From contig NZ_JABEZT010000001.1 of NCBI RefSeq assembly GCF_013149805.1, positions 186,001 through 250,000 of the forward strand: DNA of 64,000 bases, written 5' to 3'. The position numbers and the translations under genes were made by a program. Source of the DNA: Isoptericola chiayiensis (GTDB lineage Bacteria > Actinomycetota > Actinomycetes > Actinomycetales > Cellulomonadaceae). The notes beneath the pieces were generated by a model. It had not been told where the DNA came from. It worked only from the letters and a program-made list of their open reading frames with translations, and did not search any database. Shown here piece by piece: positions 1-11,464 of the stretch (positions are counted from its first letter, which is position 1; each line of letters opens with the position of its first letter).

Positions 1-881
<881 letters not shown>

Positions 882-882
882 C

Positions 883-2253
883 ATGGTCCTGACCCGTCGT
901 GCCGTCGCCCTCGCGGCCCTCGGCGTGGTGCCGCTGGTGCTGTGGCCGGTCGCCGGAACCGTCGTCGTGTGGGCCGGCGTGGTCGTGCTGGTGTGCGCGC
1001 TGGACGTGGCGCTCGCGGTGCCGCCGCGCCGGGTCGCCGTGCGGCGCACCGTGCCCGCCGCGGTGCGGCTCGGCACGCCCGTCGACTCGGAGCTGGTCGT
1101 GTCCCACCCGGGACGACGGCGCCTGCGCGCCCTGGTGCGGGACGCGTGGCCGCCGTCGCTGGCCGCCGACCGCGACGGCGACTCCCTGAGGCCGCACACC
1201 GATCCCGCCGCCGTGACCCGCACGGCCCGGCACCGCGTCGACCTGCGGCCCGGGGAGTCGGCGCGGCTGCGCACCCCCCTGCTCGCGACCCGTCGCGGCG
1301 AGCGCCGGGCCGGTCCGGTCACCGTGCGCACCTACGGGCCCTGCGGGGTCGCGGGTCGGCAGGCCTCGCTGCCCGTGGGCGGCCGGATCCGGGTGCTGCC
1401 GGAGTTCGCCTCGCGGCGCCACCTGCCGAGCCGGTTGGCGCGGCTGCGCGAGATGGACGGCCGCGCGGCCGTGCAGGTGCGCGGCGAGGGCACCGAGTTC
1501 GACTCCCTGCGCGAGTACGTCGTCGGGGACGACGTGCGCTCCATCGACTGGCGCGCCACCGCGCGCGGCGGTGACGTCGTCGTGCGCACCTGGCGGCCCG
1601 AGCGCGACCGGCGGGTCGTCGTCGTGCTCGATACCGGGCGCACGGCGGCCGCCCGCATCTCCGCCGTCGACGACGGGTCGCTGAACACCGGCGGGACGCG
1701 GCTCGAGGCCGGCATCGAGGCGGCCCTGCTGCTCGCCGCGCTGGCCGACCGCGCCGGTGACCGGGTCCAGGTGCTCGCCTACGACCGGGCGCTGCGGGCC
1801 CGGGTCGCCGGCGCGTCCGGCACCCGGCTGCTGCCGGCCGCCGCCGACGCGCTCGCCGCCGTGGAGCCGGCGCTGCGCGAGACGGACTGGACCGGCCTGG
1901 TGGGTCAGGTGCGCGCCCGGGTCTCGCAGCGCTCGCTCGTGGTGCTGCTGACGTCGCTCGACCCGGCCGCCGTCGAGTCGGGGCTGCTGCCGGTGCTCGG
2001 CCACCTGACCGGGACGCACCAGGTCGTGGTCGCGGCGGTCCAGGACGGCGAGGTGGCGGCGATGCGCACCGGCCGCGACGACGTCGAGGCGGTCTACGAC
2101 GCCGCGGCGGCGTCGCGGGCTGACCTGGAGCGCTCGGCCGTCGCCGCGGTGCTGCGCCGGCACGGCGCCGAGGTGGTCGAGGCGCTGCCGGCGGAGCTCG
2201 CGCCGCGGCTGGCCGACGCCTACCTGGCGCTCAAGGCGGCCGGCCGCCTCTGA
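883..2253 (+). CDS. DUF58 domain protein, VWA-like
   Basis: 456 residues. Two hydrophobic segments at the N-terminus (about residues 8-45) are followed by a large DUF58 domain. The family signature around residues 205-225 is present ([20 protein letters not shown]), followed by [10 protein letters not shown], the MIDAS-like strand of the VWA fold. ATG at 883 directly follows the MoxR stop. MoxR-DUF58 pairs are thought to work together in assembly or activation of membrane or cell-wall proteins. The exact role is unknown. Confidence 0.9.
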   Translation: MVLTRRAVALAALGVVPLVLWPVAGTVVVWAGVVVLVCALDVALAVPPRRVAVRRTVPAAVRLGTPVDSELVVSHPGRRRLRALVRDAWPPSLAADRDGDSLRPHTDPAAVTRTARHRVDLRPGESARLRTPLLATRRGERRAGPVTVRTYGPCGVAGRQASLPVGGRIRVLPEFASRRHLPSRLARLREMDGRAAVQVRGEGTEFDSLREYVVGDDVRSIDWRATARGGDVVVRTWRPERDRRVVVVLDTGRTAAARISAVDDGSLNTGGTRLEAGIEAALLLAALADRAGDRVQVLAYDRALRARVAGASGTRLLPAAADALAAVEPALRETDWTGLVGQVRARVSQRSLVVLLTSLDPAAVESGLLPVLGHLTGTHQVVVAAVQDGEVAAMRTGRDDVEAVYDAAAASRADLERSAVAAVLRRHGAEVVEALPAELAPRLADAYLALKAAGRL

Positions 2254-2267
2254 CCCGCCCGCCAACG

Positions 2268-2338
2268 CTGTGGGCGCACTCCGTGGCCCGAAATGCCCTT
2301 TCCAGCGCCTTTTGCGGCCACAACAAGTGCGCCCACAG
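2268..2338. repeat. 71-bp imperfect palindrome between convergent genes
   Basis: The ends are perfect 13-bp inverted repeats (CTGTGGGCGCACT at 2268-2280 and AGTGCGCCCACAG at 2326-2338). An inner pair GTGGCC/GGCCAC lies at 2283-2288 and 2316-2321. The centre is unusually A/T-rich for this genome. It sits between the convergent DUF58 and SpoIIM genes. It could be a bidirectional terminator or a dispersed palindromic repeat. No second copy was noticed in this window. Confidence 0.6.
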
Positions 2339-2344
2339 TAGACG

Positions 2345-3334
2345 TCAGCCGGCGGTCGGCAGGACCGCCCCGGCCCGGTCCGCGTCGAGGTCGCCGGTCT
2401 CCCCGGCCCGCACCGCCCGGCGACCGAGCACCAGCGCGTACGCCAGGAACGCGCCCAGCGCCACGGCGCCGATGGCGATCTTCAGCCACCAGGCCAGCCC
2501 GGACCCCGTGACGAAACCCTCCACGAGACCCGACAGCGCCAGCGCGCCGGTCAGCCCCACTGCGACCGTCACCAGCGCCCGACCCTCCGCCGCCAGCGCG
2601 ACGGCGCGACGCCGCGGTCCCGGCGCGACCCAGGCCCAGAACAGCCGCAGGCCCGCCGCCCCCGCGACGAAGATGCACGTCAGCTCCAGCAGCCCGTGCG
2701 GCGCGATGAGCTGCAGGAACAGGCCGAGCTCGCCGTGCTCGGCCATCAGTCCGCCCGCCGCGCCGACGTTGACCGCGTTGAGCAGCAGCACGTAGACCGG
2801 CCACAGCCCGGTCACCCCGAACGCGACGAGCTGGGCGCAGATCCATGCGTTGTTGGTCCAGACCATCGCCGCGAACGACAGCTGCGGGTCGTAGTAGGAC
2901 GCGAACGCCTCCGAGACGTACTGCTCCTGTTCCGCGGGCGTGCCCATCGAGGCCAGCGCGTCCGGGTCGAGCGCCACGCGGAACCCGGCGAGCAGCGCCA
3001 CCGCCAGGAACGCGACCGTGACCCACACGGTCCACCAGCGGATGCGGTACAGCGCGGCCGGCACCGAGACGACGGCGAAGCGGACCACGTCGCTCCAGGC
3101 GGGCTCGTGCGCCCCCGAGATCCGGGTCCTGGCCCTGCCCAGCAGGTCCGACAGGCGGCTGACCGTGGCCGGGTCCGGTGCGGCCGACCGCACGGTGGAC
3201 AGGTGCGTGGCCACGGCCTGGTAGAGCCGCACGATCTCGTCGGCCTCCGCGCCGTCGAGGCGACGGCGGCGCGTCAGCTCGTCCAGGCGTCGCCACTCCG
3301 GGCCGTGCACGGCGGTGAAGGCGTCGAGGTCCAC
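2345..3334 (-). CDS. SpoIIM-family (stage II sporulation protein M) membrane protein
   Basis: 329 residues. A soluble N-terminal part of about 95 residues is followed by multiple membrane segments between about 100 and 310. Residues such as FASYY, NNAWI and NAVNVGAAGGL resemble the SpoIIM family of integral membrane proteins, which actinobacteria carry next to an RDD gene. The GTG start at 3334 was chosen because the family match begins there (VDLDAFTAVHGPEW) and GGCAGGG lies just upstream. A longer in-frame extension runs antisense through the RDD gene and was rejected. It is divergent from the RDD gene. Function is unknown outside sporulating Bacilli, where SpoIIM helps engulfment. Confidence 0.85.
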   Translation of the reverse strand: MDLDAFTAVHGPEWRRLDELTRRRRLDGAEADEIVRLYQAVATHLSTVRSAAPDPATVSRLSDLLGRARTRISGAHEPAWSDVVRFAVVSVPAALYRIRWWTVWVTVAFLAVALLAGFRVALDPDALASMGTPAEQEQYVSEAFASYYDPQLSFAAMVWTNNAWICAQLVAFGVTGLWPVYVLLLNAVNVGAAGGLMAEHGELGLFLQLIAPHGLLELTCIFVAGAAGLRLFWAWVAPGPRRRAVALAAEGRALVTVAVGLTGALALSGLVEGFVTGSGLAWWLKIAIGAVALGAFLAYALVLGRRAVRAGETGDLDADRAGAVLPTAG

Positions 3335-3424
3335 GACCGATACCCTGCCACAGGTGGCCGGCGCCGGGACGCGCCGGGACGACGTCGGGCGCCCGCCCCG
3401 ACGGACCGCGGGGACGGAGGCACG

Positions 3425-4246
3425 GTGGAGCAGGACGGCATCCTCATCGGCGAAGGCGTGCTGCTCGACGCCCGCCCGGCATCCTTCGCCACCCGGGGGC
3501 TCGGCGCGCTGCTCGACGTGATCGTCACCGTGCTGGTCGGGATCGTGGCGCTGATGGTGGTCAGCGGCAGCCTCCTCGACGCCGGCACGCAGTGGCAGAC
3601 CACCGCCACGGTGAGCCTGATGGTGCTGCTGCTGGTGCTCGTACCGGTCACGGTCGAGACGCTCACGCGGGGCAGGTCGCTCGGCAAGCTCGCCGCCGGC
3701 CTGCGGGTGGTGCGCGACGACGGCGGTCCTGTCCGGTTCCGGCACGCCCTGGTGCGCGCCCTGGTCGGCGTCTTCGAGATCTGGTTCACGCTCGGCTCCG
3801 TGGCCGTCATCGCCTCGCTGTCCAACGCCCGGGGCAAGCGCCTGGGTGACCTGCTCGCCGGGACCTACGCGGTCCGGGTGCGCGGGGTGCGCGGGTGGGA
3901 GCAGCCCCTGGTCATGGCTCCCGGGCTCGCCGGCTGGGCGGCGAGCGCCGACATCCGCCGCCTGCCGGACGGCCTGGCGCTGCAGGTGCGCCAGGTGCTG
4001 GACCGCGCACCGCGGCTGGCGCCGTCGTCCCGCGCGCAGCTCACCGACGAGCTGGCCGGACGCGTCGAGGCCTTCGTGGCCCCCGGCCCGCCGCCGGGCA
4101 CCTCAGCCGAGACGTTCCTGCACGCCGTGCTGCACGAGCGGCGCGAGCGGGAGCTGGCACGCGGCACCGTCGATCGGGAGCGTGCCGCGGCCCAGGCCGC
4201 GGCGCTGCACCGCCTGCCGTACGGCGTGCCCGACCCGCGCGACTGA
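3425..4246 (+). CDS. RDD family membrane protein
   Basis: 273 residues. An RDD domain lies in the N-terminal half: the motif ARPASFATRGLGALLD, two or three hydrophobic segments, then RGRSLGKLAAGLRV and RGKRLGDLLAGTYAV. The C-terminal about 100 residues are soluble and charged. The GTG start at 3425 has GGAGG six bases upstream (3415-3419). Divergent from the SpoIIM gene and next to MoxR-DUF58, a common actinobacterial arrangement. RDD proteins are proposed transport or membrane-adaptor proteins; no substrate can be named. Confidence 0.87.
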   Translation: MEQDGILIGEGVLLDARPASFATRGLGALLDVIVTVLVGIVALMVVSGSLLDAGTQWQTTATVSLMVLLLVLVPVTVETLTRGRSLGKLAAGLRVVRDDGGPVRFRHALVRALVGVFEIWFTLGSVAVIASLSNARGKRLGDLLAGTYAVRVRGVRGWEQPLVMAPGLAGWAASADIRRLPDGLALQVRQVLDRAPRLAPSSRAQLTDELAGRVEAFVAPGPPPGTSAETFLHAVLHERRERELARGTVDRERAAAQAAALHRLPYGVPDPRD

Positions 4247-4250
4247 GCGG

Positions 4251-4256
4251 TAGGGT
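4251..4256 (+). promoter_or_regulatory. -10 box TAGGGT for a leaderless lipoprotein mRNA
   Basis: TAGGGT ends six bases before the ATG at 4263, and there is no Shine-Dalgarno sequence. This is the spacing expected when transcription begins at the start codon. No clear -35 box. Confidence 0.45.
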
Positions 4257-4262
4257 CACCGG

Positions 4263-4712
4263 ATGCGATCGACACTCCCCCGGGCCGGCGCCGCGGCCAC
4301 GACACTCCTGCTCGCCCTCGGCCTGGCGGCCTGCTCCGGCGGCGCCGACGACGCCGAGGCGCAGGCGTTCTGCGACTCGTTCGACGCCCTGGAGGACCTG
4401 ACCACCGAGCTCGGCGAGGTCGACTACTCCGACCCCGAGGCAGCCACCTCCTCCCTGGAACAGATCACCGCCGAGATCGAGTCCATCGAGGCACCGGAGG
4501 AGATCGCCGACGACTACGCAGTGGTGTCCTCGGCGTTCCGGACCTTCACCGACACGGCGAGCGAGGCGCTCGCCGACCCGGAGAACGTGGACCAGCAGGC
4601 CATGAGCGAGGCGACGGCCGCGATGGGCGGTGAGGAGTTCACCGCGGCGACCACCGCGCTCAACGACTACACGAACGAGCACTGCGCGGGGGCCTCACCG
4701 ACGTCCGAGTGA
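4263..4712 (+). CDS. small secreted lipoprotein of unknown function
   Basis: 149 residues. A lipoprotein signal peptide carries arginines at positions 2 and 7, a hydrophobic core, and the lipobox LAAC with cysteine at residue 24. The mature part is acidic, Ala/Glu/Asp-rich and predicted mostly helical, with two further cysteines (near residue 38 and near the C-terminus) that could pair. No domain family was recognised. It probably sits on the outer face of the membrane. The ATG at 4263 fits the leaderless -10 box just upstream. Confidence 0.75.
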   Translation: MRSTLPRAGAAATTLLLALGLAACSGGADDAEAQAFCDSFDALEDLTTELGEVDYSDPEAATSSLEQITAEIESIEAPEEIADDYAVVSSAFRTFTDTASEALADPENVDQQAMSEATAAMGGEEFTAATTALNDYTNEHCAGASPTSE

Positions 4713-4723
4713 GGCCCCCGCGC
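4684..4723. terminator. bidirectional hairpin terminator
   Basis: A perfect 15-bp stem (GCGCGGGGGCCTCAC at 4684-4698 and its complement at 4709-4723) encloses a 10-nt loop. The right arm contains the lipoprotein stop codon. It lies between the convergent lipoprotein and ahcY genes and has no U-tract, as is usual in actinobacteria. Confidence 0.75.
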
Positions 4724-4739
4724 GCCGGTCGGCCGCCGG

Positions 4740-6272
<1,533 letters not shown>

Positions 6273-6395
6273 GGGTGCCCTCCTGGGACGTCGTGGGGTC
6301 GTGTCGCGCGCTGGGGGCTCCCGTCGGCGCTGGGTCCCAGCCTACGGCGCACGCCGGCAGCTCGAGGGTCGCCCGAGGACTGCAGCACGGGTGCG

Positions 6396-6401
6396 TAGGA
6401 T
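6396..6401 (+). promoter_or_regulatory. -10-like box TAGGAT upstream of tagD
   Basis: TAGGAT lies about 50 bases before the tagD ATG, inside the 180-bp divergent region shared with ahcY. No convincing -35 box, so this is tentative. Confidence 0.3.
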
Positions 6402-6452
6402 GAACTGCGGGCGAACGAGGCGTGTCGCCAGGATTTCCACGAGGGGCGAGGA

Positions 6453-6845
6453 ATGAAGCGAGTCATCACCTACGGGACGTACGACCTGCTGCACTACGGG
6501 CACATCGAGCTGCTGAGGCGCGCCCGCGCGCTGGGCGACTACCTCATCGTGGCCCTGTCGACCGACGAGTTCAACGCCGGCAAGGGCAAGAAGTCCTACT
6601 TCACGTTCGAGGAGCGCCGCCGCATGCTCGAGGCGATCCGGCACGTCGACCTGGTCATCCCGGAGCGCACCTGGGAGCAGAAGGCCGACGACATCCGCAT
6701 GTACCACGTGGACACCTTCGTCATCGGCGACGACTGGACCGGCAAGTTCGACGAGCTCAAGGAGCACTGCGAGGTCGTCTACCTCGAGCGCACCCCCGAG
6801 ATCTCGACCACGCAGATCAAGGCGGGCCTGGCGGGTACCGCGTAG
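6453..6845 (+). CDS. tagD: glycerol-3-phosphate cytidylyltransferase (TagD-like)
   Basis: 130 residues. It makes CDP-glycerol from CTP and sn-glycerol-3-phosphate, the donor for glycerol teichoic acids. The nucleotidyltransferase HxGH motif appears as HYGH at residues 14-17 in the context [16 protein letters not shown]. The second motif is [12 protein letters not shown] near residues 112-123. Length fits the TagD/GCT family (about 130 residues). It is the only CDP-glycerol-forming gene in the window and would serve the five glycerophosphotransferase-domain proteins of the downstream island. ATG at 6453 is preceded by GAGG. Confidence 0.93.
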   Translation: MKRVITYGTYDLLHYGHIELLRRARALGDYLIVALSTDEFNAGKGKKSYFTFEERRRMLEAIRHVDLVIPERTWEQKADDIRMYHVDTFVIGDDWTGKFDELKEHCEVVYLERTPEISTTQIKAGLAGTA

Positions 6846-6912
6846 GCACTCGTCGCGGCATCGCGTCCTGCCCGGTCGGCACCTCGATCGAGACTGTTAC
6901 CAAAATGTGATC

Positions 6913-6918
6913 TAGTGT
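6913..6918 (+). promoter_or_regulatory. -10 box TAGTGT for a leaderless acyltransferase mRNA
   Basis: TAGTGT is followed by a 6-nt spacer and the ATG at 6925. GAGACT sits 17 bases upstream as a weak -35. There is no Shine-Dalgarno sequence. Confidence 0.45.
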
Positions 6919-6924
6919 CGTCCC

Positions 6925-8148
6925 ATGGATTCGACGACACCGACGCCGACGCGCATGCACCTGCTGGACGTGCTGCGCTTCGGCTCCGCCGCCGCCGTGG
7001 TCGTCTACCACTTCACGGCCACGCCGAGCGCGTCGCGCTACTGGGACGCCGACGTCACCGTGCTCTTCGAGGGCATCAGCCACCTGACGCGCTACGGCTG
7101 GCTCGCCGTCGAGATGTTCTTCGTGATGAGCGGGTTCGCGATCCTGTGGAGCAGCCAGGGTCGCAGCGTGGCCCAGTTCGCCGGCTCCCGCGCCGGACGC
7201 CTGTACCCGGCGTTCTGGGCATGCATCGTCGTCACCGCCGTGCTGCAGGCGTTCTGGGCGGGCGGGCGGCACCTGACCTTCGGTGAGACGCTCGCCAACC
7301 TCACCATGGCACCGGCGCTGCTGGGCGCCGAGCTGTCCCAGGTCGTGTACTGGACGCTGCTGGTCGAGCTGAAGTTCTACGTGCTGGTCGGCGTCGCCAT
7401 GCTGTTCGGTCCCCTGACCCGCGCGCGGGTGCTGGGCCTGGCCGTCGGGTGGCCCGCCGTCGCGCTGCTGGTGCGCGGCTTCGGCTACCCCGACCTGGCC
7501 GAGCACCTCGTGGTCCGGCACGCCGTCTACCTGAGCATCGGGATGGTGCTGTTCTTGCTCTGGCAGGACCTCTCCGCCCGCCGGGAGTCGTCGGACGACG
7601 GCGGGCGCCTCGGGACGGCGACCGTGGCGACCACCCTGGGCGTCCTGCTGGCCTGGGGCTCCTACCAGGTGATGGAGGCCGCGGGGCGCGCCACCGCGCT
7701 GCAGGGCGTCGACGTCGACCCGGGCGTGTCCGTCGTCGTCTTCCTCGCCACCGTCGGTGCGGTGTGGCTGGCGACGCGGCCGTGGGCGGGCTTCCGGTCC
7801 CCGACCCTCGGGGCCGTCTGCGTGCTCGCCGGGGGCCTGACGTACCCCCTGTACCTGGTGCACACGCAGTTCGGCTGGGCCGTCACCGAGTGGCTCACGG
7901 TCCGGGGCGTCGGGACCTGGACGACGTTCGCTGCCGCCGTGCTCGTCTCGGTGCTCCTCGCCGCCGTCATCCACTACGCCGTCGAGCGACCCCTCGGCAC
8001 CCGGCTGCGCCGGGCCGTCACGGCACGCCTCGACCGTAGCCGCGCCGGACGGCCGGCGCCCGCACCGGCGACGGTCAGCTCTCATCCTGCCGCTCACCCG
8101 TCGCTCGCGACCGCGGGACCGCCGCTCCTCGACCCGCAGCTGCGCTGA
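6925..8148 (+). CDS. acyltransferase 3 family membrane protein (OafA-like)
   Basis: 407 residues. An integral membrane O-acyltransferase of the acyltransferase-3 family, which moves acyl groups (often acetyl) onto cell-surface sugars or lipids. Features are an N-terminal LDVLRFGSAAAVVVYHF with the family His in the first membrane helix (about residue 31), the motif VEMFFVMSGFAI in the second helix, AGRLYPAFW, and about ten hydrophobic segments. The C-terminus is a short Pro/Ala-rich tail. The substrate is unknown; the position beside tagD and the glycopolymer island suggests decoration of a wall polymer (inference). Confidence 0.88.
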   Translation: MDSTTPTPTRMHLLDVLRFGSAAAVVVYHFTATPSASRYWDADVTVLFEGISHLTRYGWLAVEMFFVMSGFAILWSSQGRSVAQFAGSRAGRLYPAFWACIVVTAVLQAFWAGGRHLTFGETLANLTMAPALLGAELSQVVYWTLLVELKFYVLVGVAMLFGPLTRARVLGLAVGWPAVALLVRGFGYPDLAEHLVVRHAVYLSIGMVLFLLWQDLSARRESSDDGGRLGTATVATTLGVLLAWGSYQVMEAAGRATALQGVDVDPGVSVVVFLATVGAVWLATRPWAGFRSPTLGAVCVLAGGLTYPLYLVHTQFGWAVTEWLTVRGVGTWTTFAAAVLVSVLLAAVIHYAVERPLGTRLRRAVTARLDRSRAGRPAPAPATVSSHPAAHPSLATAGPPLLDPQLR

Positions 8149-8171
8149 GCCCTGACGACGCCTCACGACGA

Positions 8172-8210
8172 CGGAGCGCCCGCCCCGAACGGATCGGGAC
8201 GGGCGCTCCG
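8172..8210. terminator. hairpin terminator between convergent genes
   Basis: A 15-16 bp GC-rich stem with one mismatch (left arm 8172-8187, right arm 8195-8210) and a 7-nt loop. It lies between the acyltransferase gene and the substrate-binding gene of the betaine importer. Confidence 0.7.
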
Positions 8211-8247
8211 GTGCGGCCCTCGCAGGGCCGGTCGACGCGTCGGCGTC

Positions 8248-9186
8248 TCAGCTCTCCGGCATCGGGATGACGTCCGGGTACTCCTCGAGCCAGGCCTCGA
8301 CGCCCGCAGCCGGGTCGTCCGGGTTCTCGTTGACCACGAGGTCCTCGAGCGCGCCGTACTGGGTGTCGTCGAGCTCGATGGAACCGATGATCTCGGCCGC
8401 CTCCGGGTACTCCGAGGAGAAGCCCTCGGTGCCCAGGAAGTGCAGACCCTCGGCCTCGCCGAGCGCACCCTCCGGGTCCTCGAGGTCCTTGACCGGGTAG
8501 GCCGCGTTGGCCCAGAACGGACGCCACAGCGTGACGACGATGTCCTCCTCGTTCTCCGTGGCCTGCTCCAGCTCGGTGAGCATGGCGGTGGTGGAGGAGG
8601 TCTGCAGCTCGAAGCCGGCCTCGTCCAGGCCGTACGTCGGGATGACGTTGTCCTGGACGGCGGCGGTCAGACCGGCGCCCGGCTCGATGCCGGTGATGGT
8701 GCCGCCGAACATGTCGGCGTTGTCGGCCAGGTCCTCGATCGAGTCGATGTCGGTGTACTCCGGCACCGCCATCGTCAGCTTGGCGTTGCCGTAGTAGGTG
8801 CCGATGTCCTCGATCGAGTCGCCGTACTCGTCCATGTAGGAAGCGTGGGTCACCTCGGGCCATGCCGACGGGTACATGTCGACGTCACCCTCGGCGAGCG
8901 CGGTGTAGAGCGGGCCCGCCTCGGAGATCTCCTCGTGCTCCACCGTGTAGCCGGCCTCGGTCAGGAGGTTGTCCAGCAGGTAGGCGGTGCTCAGACCGTC
9001 GGTCCAGGACGGGATGTAGCCCATGGTGATGGTGCCCATGTCCTCGGACTCGGTGGTCTCCTCCGAGCCGGCGTCGTCCGAGCCGGAGTCGTCGGTGCTG
9101 CACGCGGCCAGGGTCAGACCCAGGGCGGCGGCGGAGACCAGGGCGACGCCCTGACGGCGCCGCAGATGCTTGCGATGGGTGCTCAT
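8248..9186 (-). CDS. proX: glycine betaine/proline ABC transporter, substrate-binding lipoprotein
   Basis: 312 residues. A lipoprotein signal has basic residues and the lipobox LAAC with Cys29, then an acidic Ser/Asp/Glu linker to about residue 48. An OpuAC-type binding domain follows, starting TITMGYIPSWTDG and including ALAEGDVDMYPSAW, GIEPGAG and VTLWRPFWANAAYPV. The aromatic residues fit an aromatic cage for quaternary amines. ATG at 9186 has GGAAGG upstream. It is last in the proV-proW-proX order, separated from the permease gene by 113 nt containing a hairpin. The exact ligand (betaine, proline, choline or similar) cannot be fixed. Confidence 0.9.
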   Translation of the reverse strand: MSTHRKHLRRRQGVALVSAAALGLTLAACSTDDSGSDDAGSEETTESEDMGTITMGYIPSWTDGLSTAYLLDNLLTEAGYTVEHEEISEAGPLYTALAEGDVDMYPSAWPEVTHASYMDEYGDSIEDIGTYYGNAKLTMAVPEYTDIDSIEDLADNADMFGGTITGIEPGAGLTAAVQDNVIPTYGLDEAGFELQTSSTTAMLTELEQATENEEDIVVTLWRPFWANAAYPVKDLEDPEGALGEAEGLHFLGTEGFSSEYPEAAEIIGSIELDDTQYGALEDLVVNENPDDPAAGVEAWLEEYPDVIPMPES

Positions 9187-9268
9187 GTGATGAGTTCCTT
9201 CCGTGTCGGGGGACGGTGCCCCGGAGGTGGGACGGGTGTCCCGGGACGGTGTGGTCCGGACAGGTCGG

Positions 9269-9285
9269 GTCCTGCCCGGCAGGAC
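9269..9285. other. hairpin between permease and binding-protein genes
   Basis: A perfect 8-bp inverted repeat (GTCCTGCC/GGCAGGAC) around one base, in the 113-nt gap inside the importer operon. Such intercistronic hairpins can stabilise upstream mRNA or partly terminate it. The role is inferred. Confidence 0.4.
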
Positions 9286-9299
9286 GGTGCGGTGATGCG

Positions 9300-10208
9300 T
9301 CAGACCGCCGCGGCGGCAGCCTTGCGGCTCTTGAGGACGTCGACCAACGAACGGCCGGTGGGCTGGCCGATGGCACCGGTGATGCGGTCGAGGAAGATGG
9401 CGAGGATGACGACGGACAGGCCGCCCTCGACACCCTGCGGGACGTCGAGCGTCGAGATCGACTGGACGACCACGCCACCGAGACCACCGGCACCCACGAT
9501 GCCCGCGACGACCGCCATCGACAGGGCCAGCATGATGACCTGGTTGACGCCCGCCATGATGGTGGGCAGGCCCAGCGGGAGCTGGATACCGCGCAGGATC
9601 TGCCACGACGTGCCGCCGAAGGCCTCGCCGGCCTCGACGGTCTCGCTGTCCACCTGGCGGATACCCAGCTCGGTGAGCCGGACGCCGGGCGGCAGGGCGA
9701 AGACGATCGTGGCGCAGACGCCGGGCACGACGCCGATGCCGAAGAAGATCACGACCGGCACCAGGTAGACGAAGGCCGGCATGGTCTGCATGAAGTCCAG
9801 CACCGGGCGGATGAACGCGCTGACGGTGTCGTTGCGTGCGGCGAGGATGCCGACGGGTACGGCGATGATCACCGCGGTGACGGTGGCGACCAGCACGAGG
9901 CTGAGGGTCTCCATCGCCGGTACCCACATCTCCATGCTCACGATCAGCAGGAGACCCACGAACGTGAAGATCGCCGAACCCCACGACCTCACCAGCAGGG
10001 CCAGGAGCGTGAACAGACCCACCAGGAGCCAGGGTGACGGCGCCAGGAGCACCTCGGTCAGGCCGTCGATGAGGAAGGACATCACCGCGGTGATGGCGTC
10101 CAGGAGCCACTCGAGGTTGTCGTTGATCCAGTCGATGGCGCTGTCGACGGCCTCGCCGATCGGCACCTTGGGGATCGAGGTCTCGTCTGCGGCGAGATTC
10201 AGGGACAT
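9300..10208 (-). CDS. proW: glycine betaine/proline ABC transporter permease
   Basis: 302 residues. The inner-membrane subunit of an OpuA/ProU-type importer. It has an N-terminal amphipathic stretch (DWINDNLEWLLDAI), then six or so membrane helices. The binding-protein-dependent permease (EAA) loop is seen as EAGEAFGGTSWQILRGIQLPLGLPTIM. ATG at 10208 shares one base with the upstream ATPase stop (TGATG) and has AGGAG upstream, so the two are translationally coupled. The C-terminus is Ala/Lys-rich. Confidence 0.92.
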   Translation of the reverse strand: MSLNLAADETSIPKVPIGEAVDSAIDWINDNLEWLLDAITAVMSFLIDGLTEVLLAPSPWLLVGLFTLLALLVRSWGSAIFTFVGLLLIVSMEMWVPAMETLSLVLVATVTAVIIAVPVGILAARNDTVSAFIRPVLDFMQTMPAFVYLVPVVIFFGIGVVPGVCATIVFALPPGVRLTELGIRQVDSETVEAGEAFGGTSWQILRGIQLPLGLPTIMAGVNQVIMLALSMAVVAGIVGAGGLGGVVVQSISTLDVPQGVEGGLSVVILAIFLDRITGAIGQPTGRSLVDVLKSRKAAAAAV

Positions 10209-11464
10209 CACTTCGCTCCTGCCGGGTCGAGGACGGGCTCGCCGTCGGCGGGGCCGTCGCCCTCGCCCGTCGTGCCGTCGGCGTCATCGGTCGTGGGGAC
10301 GGACAGCGCGCTGAGCAGCGTCACCCGGGGGATGACGCCCTGCACGCGGCCGTCCTCACCCACCACGGCCAACGGCGCGCGGCTCGCGGCGGCGTCGGCG
10401 AACAGCTCGGCGAGCGGCGTCTCGGGGGCGACCTGGGCCACCGGCTCGTCGCTCACGGGGAGCACGTCGACACCGCGGCGCACGGCGTCGGCGACGTCGT
10501 TCTCGAACACCGCGCCGGAGACCTTGCGGTTGCGGCCGATGACCAGCAGGGACGAGACCTGGTGCTCACGCATCAGCTTGTGCGCCGCCTTGGGGCCGGA
10601 CTCCGGTCCGACGACGGCCACGGGCCGCTCCATGACGGCGCTCGCCGACAGGACGCGGGAGCGGTCGACGTCCGCGACGAACTGCGCCACGTAGTCGTTG
10701 GCCGGCTCGTTGAGGATCTCCTCCGAGGTGCCCACCTGCACCACGCGGCCGTCGCGCATCATGGCGATGCGGTCACCGAGGCGCATGGCCTCGTTGAGGT
10801 CGTGGGTGATGAACAGGATCGTCTTGCCGAGCTCTGCCTGGAGCTCGAGGAGCTGGTCCTGCATCTCCTTGCGGATCAGGGGGTCGAGCGCGCTGAACGC
10901 CTCGTCCATGAGCATCACGTCGGTGCCGGCGGCGAGCGCGCGGGCCAGCCCGACGCGCTGGCGCATACCGCCGGAGAGCTGGTCGGGCATGGAGCCGCCC
11001 CAGCCGCCCAGGCCCACCATGCCGAGGGCCTCCTCGGCCTTGGCCTCGCGCTCGGCCTTGTTGACGCCGCGCAGCGCCAGCGGGTAGGCGGCGTTCTCGC
11101 CCACGGTGCGGTGCGGCAGCAGCGCGAAGTGCTGGAAGACCATGGAGACCTTGGACCGGCGGACCTCGCGCAGGCCCGCCTTGCTCAGGTGGGTGACGTC
11201 CTGACCGTCGATGGAGATGGTGCCGTCGGTCGGCTCGAGCAGACCGTTGACCATGCGGATCAGGGTCGACTTGCCGGAGCCGGACAGGCCCATGACGACG
11301 AAGATCTCTCCCGGCGCCACGTCGAACGCGGCGTCGATGACCGCTGCCGTCAGGCCTTCGCGGCGCAACGCCGCGCGGTCGGCTCCCTCCTTGAGCATGC
11401 GGACGCCTCGTTGGGGGCGTCGGCCGAAGATCTTGGTCAGGCCACTTGCCTCGATGGCTGGCAC
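10208..11464 (-). CDS. proV: glycine betaine/proline ABC transporter ATP-binding protein with CBS pair
   Basis: 418 residues. The energising ATPase of the betaine/proline importer. Walker A is GLSGSGKST (about residues 59-67), the signature is LSGGM, and Walker B is VMLMDEAFSALD. A C-terminal CBS pair covers about residues 275-390; in this family it senses ionic strength or nucleotides and tunes transport to osmotic stress. The GTG start at 11464 has GGGAGA just upstream. A Gly/Asp-rich tail follows the CBS domains. First gene of the minus-strand operon. Confidence 0.93.
   Translation of the reverse strand: MPAIEASGLTKIFGRRPQRGVRMLKEGADRAALRREGLTAAVIDAAFDVAPGEIFVVMGLSGSGKSTLIRMVNGLLEPTDGTISIDGQDVTHLSKAGLREVRRSKVSMVFQHFALLPHRTVGENAAYPLALRGVNKAEREAKAEEALGMVGLGGWGGSMPDQLSGGMRQRVGLARALAAGTDVMLMDEAFSALDPLIRKEMQDQLLELQAELGKTILFITHDLNEAMRLGDRIAMMRDGRVVQVGTSEEILNEPANDYVAQFVADVDRSRVLSASAVMERPVAVVGPESGPKAAHKLMREHQVSSLLVIGRNRKVSGAVFENDVADAVRRGVDVLPVSDEPVAQVAPETPLAELFADAAASRAPLAVVGEDGRVQGVIPRVTLLSALSVPTTDDADGTTGEGDGPADGEPVLDPAGAK

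Noticed and set aside
6273-6452. SAH riboswitch upstream of ahcY
   Set aside because: The leader was read on the minus strand; the conserved core of the known SAH riboswitch was not recognised.
8248-10287. A 679-codon frame extending the betaine-binding protein upstream
   Set aside because: The extension overlaps the permease gene in another frame; the lipoprotein signal and ribosome site place the start at 9186.
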